DNA from: Anaerolineales bacterium
Lineage (GTDB): Bacteria; Chloroflexota; Anaerolineae; Anaerolineales; Villigracilaceae
Assembly (NCBI GenBank): GCA_020847355.1
Contig: JADLCG010000213.1
Location: 1 to 7,896, forward strand
DNA length: 7,896 nt
Direction: 5' to 3'
Made by a program: the position numbers and the translations under genes. Shown one piece after another: positions 1 to 4,992 of the stretch. Position 1 is the stretch's first letter. Each line of letters opens with the position of its first letter. The notes under the pieces were generated by a model, which made no database searches, was not told where the DNA came from, and saw only the letters and a program-made list of their open reading frames with translations.

Positions 1-203
1 GCCCACAATTCTACATCCGCACAATGGATGTGACCGGCAATATCGCTTTGCCGGAAGGCGTGGAAATGGTGATGCCGGGCGACAACGTGAACCTGACCGT
101 AGAATTGATCGTGCCGGTGGCGTTGGAGCAAGGTTCTAAATTCGCCATCCGTGAAGGCGGTCTCACCGTCGGCGCGGGCGTCGTTACTAAAATTATTGCG
201 TAA
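1..203 (+). CDS. tuf: Elongation factor Tu, C-terminal fragment (5' end outside window)
   Basis: This is the last 66 residues of EF-Tu, the GTPase that delivers aminoacyl-tRNA to the ribosome. The first complete codon is at position 3 and the TAA stop is at 201-203. The fragment covers beta-barrel domain 3, with family landmarks PQFYIRTMDVTG, LPEGVEMVMPGDNV, VELIVPVALEQG and KFAIREGG-TVGAGVV. The stretch usually written REGGRTVGAGVV reads REGGLTVGAGVV here, so a normally conserved arginine is leucine. The next gene, rpmG, starts 20 nt downstream, so the two are probably cotranscribed. Identification is near certain; the upstream part, including the GTP-binding domain, is not visible. Confidence 0.97.
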   Translation, partial: PQFYIRTMDVTGNIALPEGVEMVMPGDNVNLTVELIVPVALEQGSKFAIREGGLTVGAGVVTKIIA

Positions 204-223
204 GTAGAAAGTAAGGTAGTAAG

Positions 224-394
224 ATGGCTTCCAAGAAGAAGGACATTCGCCCCGTCATTACGCTTCAATGTAATGATTGCAAAGAGCGAAATTACACCAC
301 CGAAAAGAATCGTCGCAACGATCCAAATCGGTTAGAATTCAATAAATACTGTAAGCGTTGCAAGAAACACACACAGCATCGCGAAACAAAATAG
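224..394 (+). CDS. rpmG: 50S ribosomal protein L33 (zinc-binding form)
   Basis: This encodes a 56-aa protein of normal length for L33, a small protein of the large ribosomal subunit near the E site. It is highly basic and has two CxxC pairs: C16/C19 in LQCNDCKERNY and C43/C46 in KYCKRCKKH. This makes it the 'C+' zinc-ribbon form rather than the cysteine-free paralogue used under zinc limitation. The family signature RNYTTEKNRRNDPNRLE is clear. The ATG at 224 follows the weak purine-rich stretch GTAAGGTAGTAAG, with no strong SD. The order tuf-rpmG-tRNA-Trp-secE-nusG is a conserved bacterial arrangement. No Zur-type operator is visible nearby. Confidence 0.96.
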   Translation: MASKKKDIRPVITLQCNDCKERNYTTEKNRRNDPNRLEFNKYCKRCKKHTQHRETK

Positions 395-400
395 TTTACG

Positions 401-427
401 AGTCAGGCGGTTGAGAACCGTCTGACT
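401..427 (+). terminator. Hairpin between rpmG and tRNA-Trp (terminator or processing site)
   Basis: AGTCAGGCGGTT (401-412) pairs with AACCGTCTGACT (416-427), giving 12 bp with one G-U and a 3-nt loop. It lies 6 nt after the rpmG stop and 5 nt before the tRNA. There is no T-run after the stem, so it is more likely an mRNA 3'-end stabiliser or a cleavage site separating the mRNA from the tRNA precursor than a standard intrinsic terminator. The structure is certain; the function is inferred. Confidence 0.5.
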
Positions 428-432
428 AACTT

Positions 433-505
433 AGGCCAGTGGCTCAATTGGCAGAGCACTCGTCTCCAAAACGAGCGGTTGTGGGTTCGATTCCTACCTG
501 GCCTG
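433..505 (+). tRNA. tRNA-Trp (anticodon CCA)
   Basis: The sequence folds into a complete cloverleaf of 73 nt. The acceptor stem is AGGCCAG (433-439) with CTGGCCT (498-504), 7 perfect pairs. The D stem is GCTC/GAGC (442-445, 454-457). The anticodon stem is CTCGT/ACGAG (459-463, 471-475) around loop CTCCAAA, with anticodon CCA at 466-468. The T stem is GTGGG/CCTAC (481-485, 493-497) around loop TTCGATT. The A1-U72 pair and discriminator G73 (505) fit bacterial tRNA-Trp identity. The 3' CCA is not encoded (CCT follows G73), so it must be added by nucleotidyltransferase. It lies between rpmG and secE, a placement seen in many bacteria. Confidence 0.98.
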
Positions 506-512
506 CCTTGGC

Positions 513-541
513 AACGTCGCTTTCACAAAGGCGACGTTTTA
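513..541 (+). terminator. Hairpin after tRNA-Trp, weak terminator or processing stem
   Basis: AACGTCGCTTT (513-523) pairs with AGGCGACGTT (528/529-538), giving 8 Watson-Crick pairs plus a U-G and two A-U pairs around a CACA loop, and the stem runs into TTTT (537-540). The T-run is short, so termination would be partial and would still let RNA polymerase read into secE-nusG. It may instead define the tRNA 3' trailer. Confidence 0.5.
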
Positions 542-569
542 GCCGTAAAATCAAGAAGGAGTATATCCC

Positions 570-791
570 TTGGCTGAGAAAGAAAAAAAAGCCCGCAGAA
601 GCGAAAACGCTTTACAGAAATATTGGCGCGAAACTACGGGCGAACTAAAAAAAGTTAGCTGGCCCACCTGGCCCGAAGCCTGGCGCCTGACCCAATTGGT
701 GCTTTTGGTGATGGTAGTGATGGGAGTTTTTCTGGGCGTTATGGATACGCTTGGTCGAGAGGTGGTCAACCTCTTAATCAACGTGAAATGA
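570..791 (+). CDS. secE: Preprotein translocase subunit SecE
   Basis: This encodes a 73-aa single-span SecE, the clamp subunit of the SecYEG protein-export channel in the inner membrane. Residues 1-20 are highly charged (MAEKEKKARR). The diagnostic amphipathic motif ELKKVSWPTWPEAWRLT is at 25-41, followed by one hydrophobic segment at about 42-59. The length fits the short one-helix form of most bacteria rather than the three-helix enterobacterial form. The start is TTG at 570, preceded by AGAAGGAG (554-561) with an 8-nt spacer; no in-frame ATG or GTG fits. nusG begins 6 nt after the stop, the usual secE-nusG pair, so they are cotranscribed. Confidence 0.95.
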   Translation: MAEKEKKARRSENALQKYWRETTGELKKVSWPTWPEAWRLTQLVLLVMVVMGVFLGVMDTLGREVVNLLINVK

Positions 792-797
792 GGATGA

Positions 798-1478
798 ATG
801 GATTTACCGGAGCAGTTTGAACAGGAACCGACGGAAGAGAAAGCTGAGGAGTTTGCCGCTCCTGTGGCAGTTTCCGCGTTACCTTCCAAGCCGAAGCCTG
901 CCGCTCGCTCCGAGCAGATCCCAACCGATCTGCCTTCGGTGGAAGTGACAGTAGAAGGCCCGGCGTGGTATGTTATTCATTGTTATTCAGGCTATGAGAA
1001 CAAAGTCCGCCATAACCTTGAGCAACGTATCGAGACGATGGGGATGAAAGACAAAATCTTCGACGTCGTCATCCCGACTCAAGAAGAAATTGAAGTGAAG
1101 GACGGTAAGCGCAAAAAGGTGGAACGGCATATCTTCCCCGGATATGTTTTGGTCAACCTCGCGCTCACTGAAGAATCTTGGTATGTAGTGCGTAACACGC
1201 CCGGCGTGACGGGTTTCGTAGGGATGGGCAATTCGCCCACGCCTTTGCGCCCGGAAGAAGTGGCTCAGATCGTGAAGCGCATGGAAGCCGAAGCCCCAAC
1301 CGTGAAAGTCACCTACAAAGTGGGCGAGCGGGTGCGGATCGTGGACGGACCGTTCAACGACTTCCGCGGCGTAGTTGCTGAAATTGATATGGAGCGCACG
1401 AAAGTTCGCGTGATGGTAAGTTTCTTTGGTCGTGAAACGCCTGTTGAGTTGGATTTCTTACAGGTAGAAAAAAGTTAA
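798..1478 (+). CDS. nusG: Transcription termination/antitermination protein NusG
   Basis: This encodes a 226-aa NusG, which binds the RNA polymerase clamp and links it to Rho or to ribosomal protein S10. Residues 56-160 form the NGN domain, with WYVIHCYSGYENKVRHNLE and the polymerase-contact landmark HIFPGYVLV (111-119). Residues 173-226 form the KOW domain, with VGERVRIVDGPFNDFRGVV. Bacterial NusG is usually about 175-190 aa; the extra length is a 55-residue N-terminal tail that is acidic at first (EQFEQEPTEEKAEEF) and then rich in Pro, Ala and Ser, so probably disordered. ATG 798 follows GAGG (790-793) with only 4 nt between; the alternative ATG at 794 runs out of frame into a stop. The downstream spacer carries the L1 leader. 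Confidence 0.96.
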   Translation: MDLPEQFEQEPTEEKAEEFAAPVAVSALPSKPKPAARSEQIPTDLPSVEVTVEGPAWYVIHCYSGYENKVRHNLEQRIETMGMKDKIFDVVIPTQEEIEVKDGKRKKVERHIFPGYVLVNLALTEESWYVVRNTPGVTGFVGMGNSPTPLRPEEVAQIVKRMEAEAPTVKVTYKVGERVRIVDGPFNDFRGVVAEIDMERTKVRVMVSFFGRETPVELDFLQVEKS

Positions 1479-1551
1479 TGTGGCAGTAGCAAGCCTCCCG
1501 TAGGCTTGATGCGGTGGGAGGGTCTCCCGTAAATGACCCGCTAAAACCACA
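1479..1551 (+). promoter_or_regulatory. Ribosomal protein L1 leader (23S rRNA mimic) ahead of rplK-rplA
   Basis: The nusG-rplK spacer can fold into a closed three-way structure. TGTGG (1479-1483) pairs with CCACA (1547-1551) and encloses two arms. Arm A is AAGCCT/AGGCTT (1491-1496, 1502-1507). Arm B has a lower helix GCGG/CCGC (1511-1514, 1538-1541) and an upper helix GGGAG/CTCCC (1516-1520, 1524-1528) separated by a one-sided loop GTAAATGAC (1529-1537). Arm B matches, from memory, the L1-binding motif of 23S rRNA: GGTGGGAG on one side and GGTGAAATACCACC on the other. In the L1 operon of E. coli and archaea, free L1 binds such a mimic and represses rplK-rplA translation. The pairing is seen directly; the control function is inferred from the family. 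Confidence 0.75.
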
Positions 1552-1576
1552 CCTGCCCCTGCGTCACAGGTGCAGG
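1552..1576 (+). promoter_or_regulatory. Hairpin just upstream of the rplK ribosome binding site
   Basis: CCTGC (1552-1556) pairs with GCAGG (1572-1576), and inside it CCTG (1558-1561) pairs with CAGG (1567-1570) around CGTCA; C1557 and T1571 form a mismatch. It abuts the outer helix of the L1 leader and ends 4 nt before the rplK Shine-Dalgarno (AGGAG, 1580-1584). It could stack on the L1-bound fold and block ribosome entry. The mechanism is inferred. Confidence 0.45.
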
Positions 1577-1593
1577 CATAGGAGTTAAATCAA

Positions 1594-2019
1594 ATGGCAA
1601 AAAAACTAAAAGCAATTGTCCGCCTCCAGCTTGAAGCTGGAAAAGCTAATCCGGCGCCTCCCGTAGGTCCCGCGTTGGCGAGTCATGGTATCAACATCAT
1701 GGCTTTTTGTAAGGAATACAACGCCCGCACGTCCGGCAAGCCAGGCGAAGTATTGCCCGCTGAAATCACCATTTATACAGATGGTTCTTTCACCTTTGTG
1801 CTTCGCACTTCGCCCGCCGCAGTGTTACTGCGTAAAGCCGCTAAAGTTGACAAAGGCTCCGGCGTTCCGAACAAGGAAAAAGTCGGCAAGGTGACTCGCG
1901 CGCAAGTGAAAGAAATTGCCGAGCTGAAGATGAAAGATTTGAACGCCATCAATTTGGAAGGCGCGATCAAGCAAATTGAAGGAACTGCCCGCTCGATGGG
2001 CATCACCGTTACCGATTAA
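1594..2019 (+). CDS. rplK: 50S ribosomal protein L11
   Basis: This encodes a 141-aa protein of normal length for L11, which with 23S helices 43/44 forms the GTPase-associated centre and the thiostrepton site. The N-terminal domain shows the proline-rich PAPPVGPALASHGINIMAFCKEYNA stretch (quoted here in parts: PAPPVGPAL, GINIMAFCKEYN). The C-terminal RNA-binding domain shows KGSGVPNKEKVGKV, LKMKDLNA and GTARSMGI. ATG 1594 has AGGAG (1580-1584) with a 9-nt spacer. It is the first gene after the L1-type leader and is followed 49 nt later by rplA, so both should be controlled together by L1. Confidence 0.98.
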   Translation: MAKKLKAIVRLQLEAGKANPAPPVGPALASHGINIMAFCKEYNARTSGKPGEVLPAEITIYTDGSFTFVLRTSPAAVLLRKAAKVDKGSGVPNKEKVGKVTRAQVKEIAELKMKDLNAINLEGAIKQIEGTARSMGITVTD

Positions 2020-2023
2020 TTTT

Positions 2024-2049
2024 GTGGGAGGGTTGGTTCTGCCGCCCGC
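2024..2049 (+). other. Stem-loop in the rplK-rplA spacer
   Basis: GTGGGAGG (2024-2031) pairs with CCGCCCGC (2042-2049), with one G-U and one A-G mismatch and a 10-nt loop. It starts with GTGGGAGGGT, the same ten bases as 1514-1523 in the L1 leader. It lies just ahead of the rplA SD (GGAGG, 2059-2063). It lacks the GTAAATGAC partner strand, so it is not a full L1 site. It may modulate rplA translation or be a decayed copy. Confidence 0.35.
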
Positions 2050-2068
2050 TTGCACCACGGAGGATAAA

Positions 2069-2782
2069 ATGACTAAACACGGAAAGAAATATAACGCCGC
2101 CGCCGCCAAAGTTGATATTGACAAAGTCTATTCTGCTAAAGAAGCGGTTGCGCTGGCAAAAGAAACGTCCATCACCAAATTTGACGCGACGATTGAAGTT
2201 CATATGCGCACAACCTTAGATTCCCGTCAGGCGGATCAACAACTGCGCGATGTGGTTGTGCTCCCGAACGGCTTGGGAAAGACGGTGCGCGTTTTGGTGT
2301 TCGCGCAGGGTGAAGGCGCCGCCGCCGCGCGCGCCGCAGGCGCCGATTTGGTGGCTGACGACGATGAAACCTTGAAGAAATTGGAAACTGGCGCGTTGGA
2401 TTTTGACGTGGCAATTGCCACCCCAGACGCGATGGGGAAGGTCGGGCGCTTGGGGCGCGTGCTTGGTCCCCGCGGTTTAATGCCAAACCCCAAAGCCGGA
2501 ACTGTAGTTCCCGCTCAGGATATGGATCGCGCGATTAAAGAAGCCAAAGCTGGGCGTGTTGAATATCGTCTGGATAAAACCAATAATATCCATGTTATGA
2601 TTGGCAAAGCTTCTTTTTCAGCCGAAAAATTGTACGAGAATTATGTCGCTTTGATGGAAGCTATTAATAAATCTCGCCCGTCTGGAGCAAAAGGCGGCTT
2701 TGTCAAAAGAATCACCATTGCTTCAACAATGGGACCCGGCGTGAAAGCCGATCCCAGCGAACATATTGAAGGTGCCGAGTAG
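2069..2782 (+). CDS. rplA: 50S ribosomal protein L1
   Basis: This encodes a 237-aa L1, the stalk protein that moves deacylated tRNA out of the E site and, in many bacteria, represses its own operon. The family signature VGRLGRVLGPRGLMPNPKAG is at about 149-168. Other landmarks are the N-terminal MTKHGKKY, the domain I start SAKEAVALAKE and the C-terminal SRPSGAKGGFVKRITIASTMGPGV. The open frame extends 31 codons upstream to 1976, but that part overlaps rplK and has no L1 similarity. ATG 2069 with GGAGG (2059-2063) and a 5-nt spacer is the clear start. It is the probable ligand of the leader at 1479-1551. Confidence 0.98.
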   Translation: MTKHGKKYNAAAAKVDIDKVYSAKEAVALAKETSITKFDATIEVHMRTTLDSRQADQQLRDVVVLPNGLGKTVRVLVFAQGEGAAAARAAGADLVADDDETLKKLETGALDFDVAIATPDAMGKVGRLGRVLGPRGLMPNPKAGTVVPAQDMDRAIKEAKAGRVEYRLDKTNNIHVMIGKASFSAEKLYENYVALMEAINKSRPSGAKGGFVKRITIASTMGPGVKADPSEHIEGAE

Positions 2783-2923
2783 CAAGTAGCGCTCGTTTAT
2801 CTTAACAGCCACTTCGCCAGTGAAGGCAGGCGCTCTCGTTTGAGAGCTTAATCCCCTGCTCAGGTGAAGACGACCAGCAAATTTCAGCCTATCAAGGCTG
2901 GCTCATTTCATTGGGTATTTGCC
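2783..2923 (+). promoter_or_regulatory. Structured rplJL leader (probable L10 leader)
   Basis: The 200-nt spacer before rplJ carries no gene and is rich in pairing. GCTCTC/GAGAGC (2832-2837, 2842-2847) closes a GTTT tetraloop and sits on GCAGG/CCTGC (2826-2830, 2855-2859) with an asymmetric TTAATCC bulge side. CAGCCT/AGGCTG (2885-2890, 2895-2900) forms a further hairpin. Long-range pairing of GCCAG (2816-2820) with CTGGC (2898-2902) could close the whole. Bacterial rplJL operons commonly carry a 5' leader bound by the L10(L12)4 complex through a kink-turn, and the position and layout fit. I cannot assign the kink-turn by eye, so the specific family is inferred from position. Confidence 0.6.
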
Positions 2924-2960
2924 AAAGTCTTTGCCGCGTGATGTTGGCAAAGACTTTTTT
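2924..2960 (+). terminator. Attenuator-like terminator in the rplJ leader
   Basis: AAAGTCTTTGCC (2924-2935) pairs perfectly with GGCAAAGACTTT (2946-2957), 12 bp with a 10-nt loop, and the T-run continues to 2960 (six T in a row from 2955). It ends only 5 nt before the SD of rplJ, so it lies inside the leader rather than at an operon end and would act as an attenuator. TTTGCCAA (2918-2925) can pair with TTGGCAAA (2944-2951), a mutually exclusive antiterminator-like stem. Confidence 0.7.
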
Positions 2961-2982
2961 ATTGAAAGGAGGTGAATACCCT

Positions 2983-3510
2983 TTGGCAATTTCTAAGCAA
3001 CGCAAAGAGGAAGCGCTCGCCGCTTACTCTGAATGGGTCAAGAAGAGCGAAGCCGTGATTTTGGTTGAATACACCGGCGCGCGCATGAAAGACCTAAATA
3101 ATATCCGTAGCAAGATCCGCGAAGCTGGCGGCGAATTTCACATCGTCAAAAATACGTTAGCCCGCCGCGCTTTTGCAGATCAAGGCATGGAACTGCCCGC
3201 AGATTATCTCGTGAAATCTACGGCGATTTCATTTGCCTTTACCGATCCAGCTTCTACCGCCAAGGCTCTGACCGACGCGACAAAAGGCAACGAATTCGTG
3301 AAGGTGAAGGGCGGTTTTATGGCTGGCAAGGCGCTGAACGCGAATCAAGTTAAAGCCCTTTCCGAACTGCCGCCGCTCCCGGTGATGCGCGCAACTTTGT
3401 TGGGCGTTTTACAAGCCCCGGCTGGCAAACTCGTCCGTACTTTGGCGGAACCCGCTCGCGGCCTCGCGGCGGTCATCAAGGCACGCACTGAATCTCAGGC
3501 GAGCGCTTAA
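2983..3510 (+). CDS. rplJ: 50S ribosomal protein L10
   Basis: This encodes a 175-aa L10, the base of the ribosomal stalk that holds L7/L12 dimers. The frame is open from 2911, but the start chosen is TTG 2983 because it follows a near-perfect SD, AAGGAGGTGA (2966-2975), by 7 nt and gives the usual L10 N terminus AISKQRKEEALAAYSEWVKK. Landmarks include VEYTGARMKDLNNIRSKIRE, the VKNTLARRA block (about 51-59), GGFMAGKALN and the C-terminal L12-binding helix ending AAVIKARTES. Upstream codons lie in the attenuator and show no L10 similarity. rplL follows 71 nt downstream. The TTG lies in a segment complementary to leader bases 2919-2927, which may help control initiation. Confidence 0.96.
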   Translation: MAISKQRKEEALAAYSEWVKKSEAVILVEYTGARMKDLNNIRSKIREAGGEFHIVKNTLARRAFADQGMELPADYLVKSTAISFAFTDPASTAKALTDATKGNEFVKVKGGFMAGKALNANQVKALSELPPLPVMRATLLGVLQAPAGKLVRTLAEPARGLAAVIKARTESQASA

Positions 3511-3517
3511 TTATCTG

Positions 3518-3536
3518 CCGTAAGCGAACCTTACGG
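3518..3536 (+). other. Hairpin in the rplJ-rplL spacer
   Basis: CCGTAAG (3518-3524) pairs with CTTACGG (3530-3536) around CGAAC. It is followed by AAAA rather than T, so it is not a + strand terminator. In rplJL operons the spacer often holds an mRNA processing or stability element that adjusts the L12:L10 ratio; that role here is only inferred. Confidence 0.4.
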
Positions 3537-3581
3537 AAAATCAAAACTACAACTATTAATTATTAGCAAGGAGTGCTAAAC

Positions 3582-3962
3582 ATGTCTGAAAAGCTCGAAA
3601 AACTCGTGGAAGAACTCTCCACCTTATCCGTTCTTGAAGCCGCTGACCTCGTCAAGAAGCTCGAAGAAAAATGGGGCGTTTCTGCCGCCGCGCCGGTGGC
3701 TGTTGCCGCTGTGGGTGGCGGAGCCGCTTCCGCTGAACCCGTTGAAGAAAAGACCGAATTTGACGTGGTCATCAAAGACGCTGGCGCCAAGAAGATTGAC
3801 GTGATCAAGGTCGTTCGTCAATTGACCTCGCTTGGTCTCGGCGAAGCGAAGGCTTTGGCTGAAACCGCCGGTTCTAAAGTCCTCTCTGGCGTAGGCAAAG
3901 AAGCCGCTCAAGACGCCAAGAAGAAGCTCGAAGAAGCAGGCGCTCAAGTAGTTGTTGAGTAG
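3582..3962 (+). CDS. rplL: 50S ribosomal protein L7/L12
   Basis: This encodes a 126-aa acidic stalk protein that recruits and activates EF-Tu and EF-G. Residues 1-31 form the dimerisation domain (LEKLVEELSTLSVLEAADLV). Residues 33-56 form the Ala/Gly/Pro hinge. Residues 57-126 form the C-terminal domain, starting TEFDVVIKDAGAKKIDVIK. The factor-contact positions equivalent to E. coli K65, I69, K70 and R73 are kept, but the usual GLGLKEAKDLVE reads GLGLGEAKALAE, losing a common lysine. ATG 3582 has AAGGAG (3568-3573) with an 8-nt spacer; a GTG at 3573 is in frame but overlaps the SD. A strong terminator follows 11 nt after the stop, and no rpoB comes next. Confidence 0.97.
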   Translation: MSEKLEKLVEELSTLSVLEAADLVKKLEEKWGVSAAAPVAVAAVGGGAASAEPVEEKTEFDVVIKDAGAKKIDVIKVVRQLTSLGLGEAKALAETAGSKVLSGVGKEAAQDAKKKLEEAGAQVVVE

Positions 3963-3973
3963 TCTCTTTCGTG

Positions 3974-4013
3974 AAATAAAAAGCGACTTGCAAATGCAAG
4001 TCGCTTTTTATTT
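3974..4013. terminator. Bidirectional intrinsic terminator between rplL and lexA
   Basis: Bases 3974-3992 (AAATAAAAAGCGACTTGCA) pair perfectly with 3995-4013, 19 bp around an AA turn. The GC core GCGACTTGCA is flanked by A5 on one side and T5 on the other, so each strand ends in a U-run. It serves rplL on the + strand (11 nt after its stop) and lexA on the - strand (22 nt after its stop). Confidence 0.93.
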
Positions 4014-4035
4014 GGATTTAGCGTGAAGCGTGCGA

Positions 4036-4707
4036 TTAATTGAGGCGATCCATTTTGCGAATGACCATCACCACTTTGCCTTTGATTTCAACTTGTTCGT
4101 TTTTCTTGACCATAATTGGCTTCATGGTGGGGTTGGCGGGTTGCAGGCGATAGCCGTCTTTCTCTTTGTAGAAATATTTGAGCGTCGTTTCGTTGCGCTC
4201 GGAAAGCCAAACGGCGACCATATCTCCATTGCGGGCTTCTTGCGAAGGTTTGAGAATCACAATATCGCCGTCGTTGACCATTGCGTCAATCATTGAATCG
4301 CCTTGGACTTTGAGCGCAAAGAGTTCTTTGCCTTTTTCTTTTGCAGGCATGAGCGAGGTGGCGATTTCAACTGAATCTTCGGAGGTGAAAGAGCTAAAAT
4401 CTGCGTTGGCTGGAACGGGGATTGGCTCGCCAGCTTGAATCACGCCTAATACTGGCACGCGGAGCATATCTCCGAGCGGGGTGTTGCCGGTGAGGCGCAT
4501 ACCGCGTGAGATTTTGCGATCTCTTTCGAGGTAGCCGCTTTTTTCTAGTTGATCAAGATAGTAATTGACTACCGAGGTGGATGAAATTTCGCAGTGTTCG
4601 CCAATTTCGCGGATTGAGGGCGGGTGTTTATGTTCGCGTTGATAAGACTCAATAAACCCCAGGATTTTTTGGTGTCTTTCGCCGATGCCTTTGCTTTTTC
4701 GAACCAT
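4036..4707 (-). CDS. lexA: LexA repressor (SOS regulator, S24 autoprotease)
   Basis: This encodes a 223-aa LexA, the repressor of the DNA-damage response that cleaves itself when bound by RecA filament. The N-terminal winged helix (about 1-70) reads HPPSIREIGEHCEISSTSVV, then LDQLEKSGYLERDRKISRGMRL. The cleavage bond is Ala92-Gly93 in GVIQAGEPIP. The catalytic serine is S138 in VQGDSMIDAMV and the lysine is K177 in ETTLKYFYKE, so it should be active. The start is ATG 4707 with AGGAGG (4716-4721 on the other strand) 8 nt away; a tandem ATG at 4710 is equally possible. The frame runs up to 4797, but that part is promoter and operator. It is convergent with rplL and divergent from the operon at 5061. 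Confidence 0.97.
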   Translation of the reverse strand: MVRKSKGIGERHQKILGFIESYQREHKHPPSIREIGEHCEISSTSVVNYYLDQLEKSGYLERDRKISRGMRLTGNTPLGDMLRVPVLGVIQAGEPIPVPANADFSSFTSEDSVEIATSLMPAKEKGKELFALKVQGDSMIDAMVNDGDIVILKPSQEARNGDMVAVWLSERNETTLKYFYKEKDGYRLQPANPTMKPIMVKKNEQVEIKGKVVMVIRKMDRLN

Positions 4708-4768
4708 CATTAGAGCCTCCTGCCAAACTTGTGGCATGTTGAGCATTCTTCGCTCATTTGTGCTAGAT

Positions 4769-4797
4769 ATAATAACCGAACGCTTGTTCTGTGTCAA
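4769..4797 (-). promoter_or_regulatory. lexA promoter
   Basis: Read on the - strand, TTGACA (4797-4792) is followed by a 17-nt spacer and TATTAT (4774-4769). This is a near-consensus sigma-70 promoter about 60 nt upstream of the lexA start. Its spacer is filled by the LexA operator, so bound LexA would block RNA polymerase directly. Confidence 0.88.
4777..4790. promoter_or_regulatory. LexA operator (SOS box)
   Basis: CGAAC-GCTT-GTTCT on the + strand is a 14-bp inverted repeat that fits the Gram-positive consensus CGAAC-N4-GTTYG, with one change at the last base. It lies between the -35 and -10 of the lexA promoter. No second box occurs elsewhere in the window, including the promoter at 4965. 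Confidence 0.9.
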
Positions 4798-4960
4798 GGA
4801 TTTTGAGGCGGCTATTTTTGCTTGAAAATGGCGCGGGAGGCGGTAATGCTAATTGTCCAGAATCAGGCTGGGGCGGGGAAGGCGGCGTTTATTCCCTTAA
4901 AATTGATTTTTTTAGCTTCAAATTGAAATTTTCAAGATTATCCTTAGTTTTATTGAAATC
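4798..4960. other. Non-coding divergent spacer, lexA side
   Basis: I see no convincing gene here. A 64-codon open frame from the GTG at 4791 has no SD, overlaps the lexA promoter and reads as random sequence. Bases 4830-4885 are G-rich, then composition turns strongly AT-rich. Two overlapping palindromes, TTCAA-A-TTGAA (4917-4927) and TTGAAA-T-TTTCAA (4923-4935), and repeated ATTGA words lead up to the promoter at 4965. Confidence 0.5.
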
Positions 4961-4964
4961 GCTA

Positions 4965-4992
4965 TTGACAAAATCAATAATATGAATATAAT
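4965..4992 (+). promoter_or_regulatory. Consensus promoter for the accessory operon
   Basis: TTGACA (4965-4970), a 16-nt spacer and TATAAT (4987-4992) match the sigma-70 consensus at every base; the spacer is one short of ideal. Transcription would start near 4999-5001, leaving a leader of about 60 nt before the 71-aa gene. ATCAATAA (4973-4980), inside the spacer, is complementary to TTATTGAT (5023-5030) in the leader, a possible operator or stem. Confidence 0.8.

Noticed and set aside
439..648. 69-codon + strand open frame starting MAQLAEHSSPKRAVVG
   Set aside because: It is the translation of the tRNA-Trp gene and its trailer, a well-known artefact, and it overlaps secE.
4708..4797. Upstream extension of lexA on the - strand
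   Set aside because: These codons are the -35, the SOS box, the -10 and the leader; the strong AGGAGG serves the ATG pair at 4707/4710.
4791..4985. 64-codon + strand open frame from GTG
   Set aside because: There is no SD, it starts inside the lexA promoter, and its composition follows the G-rich and AT-rich spacer rather than a protein.
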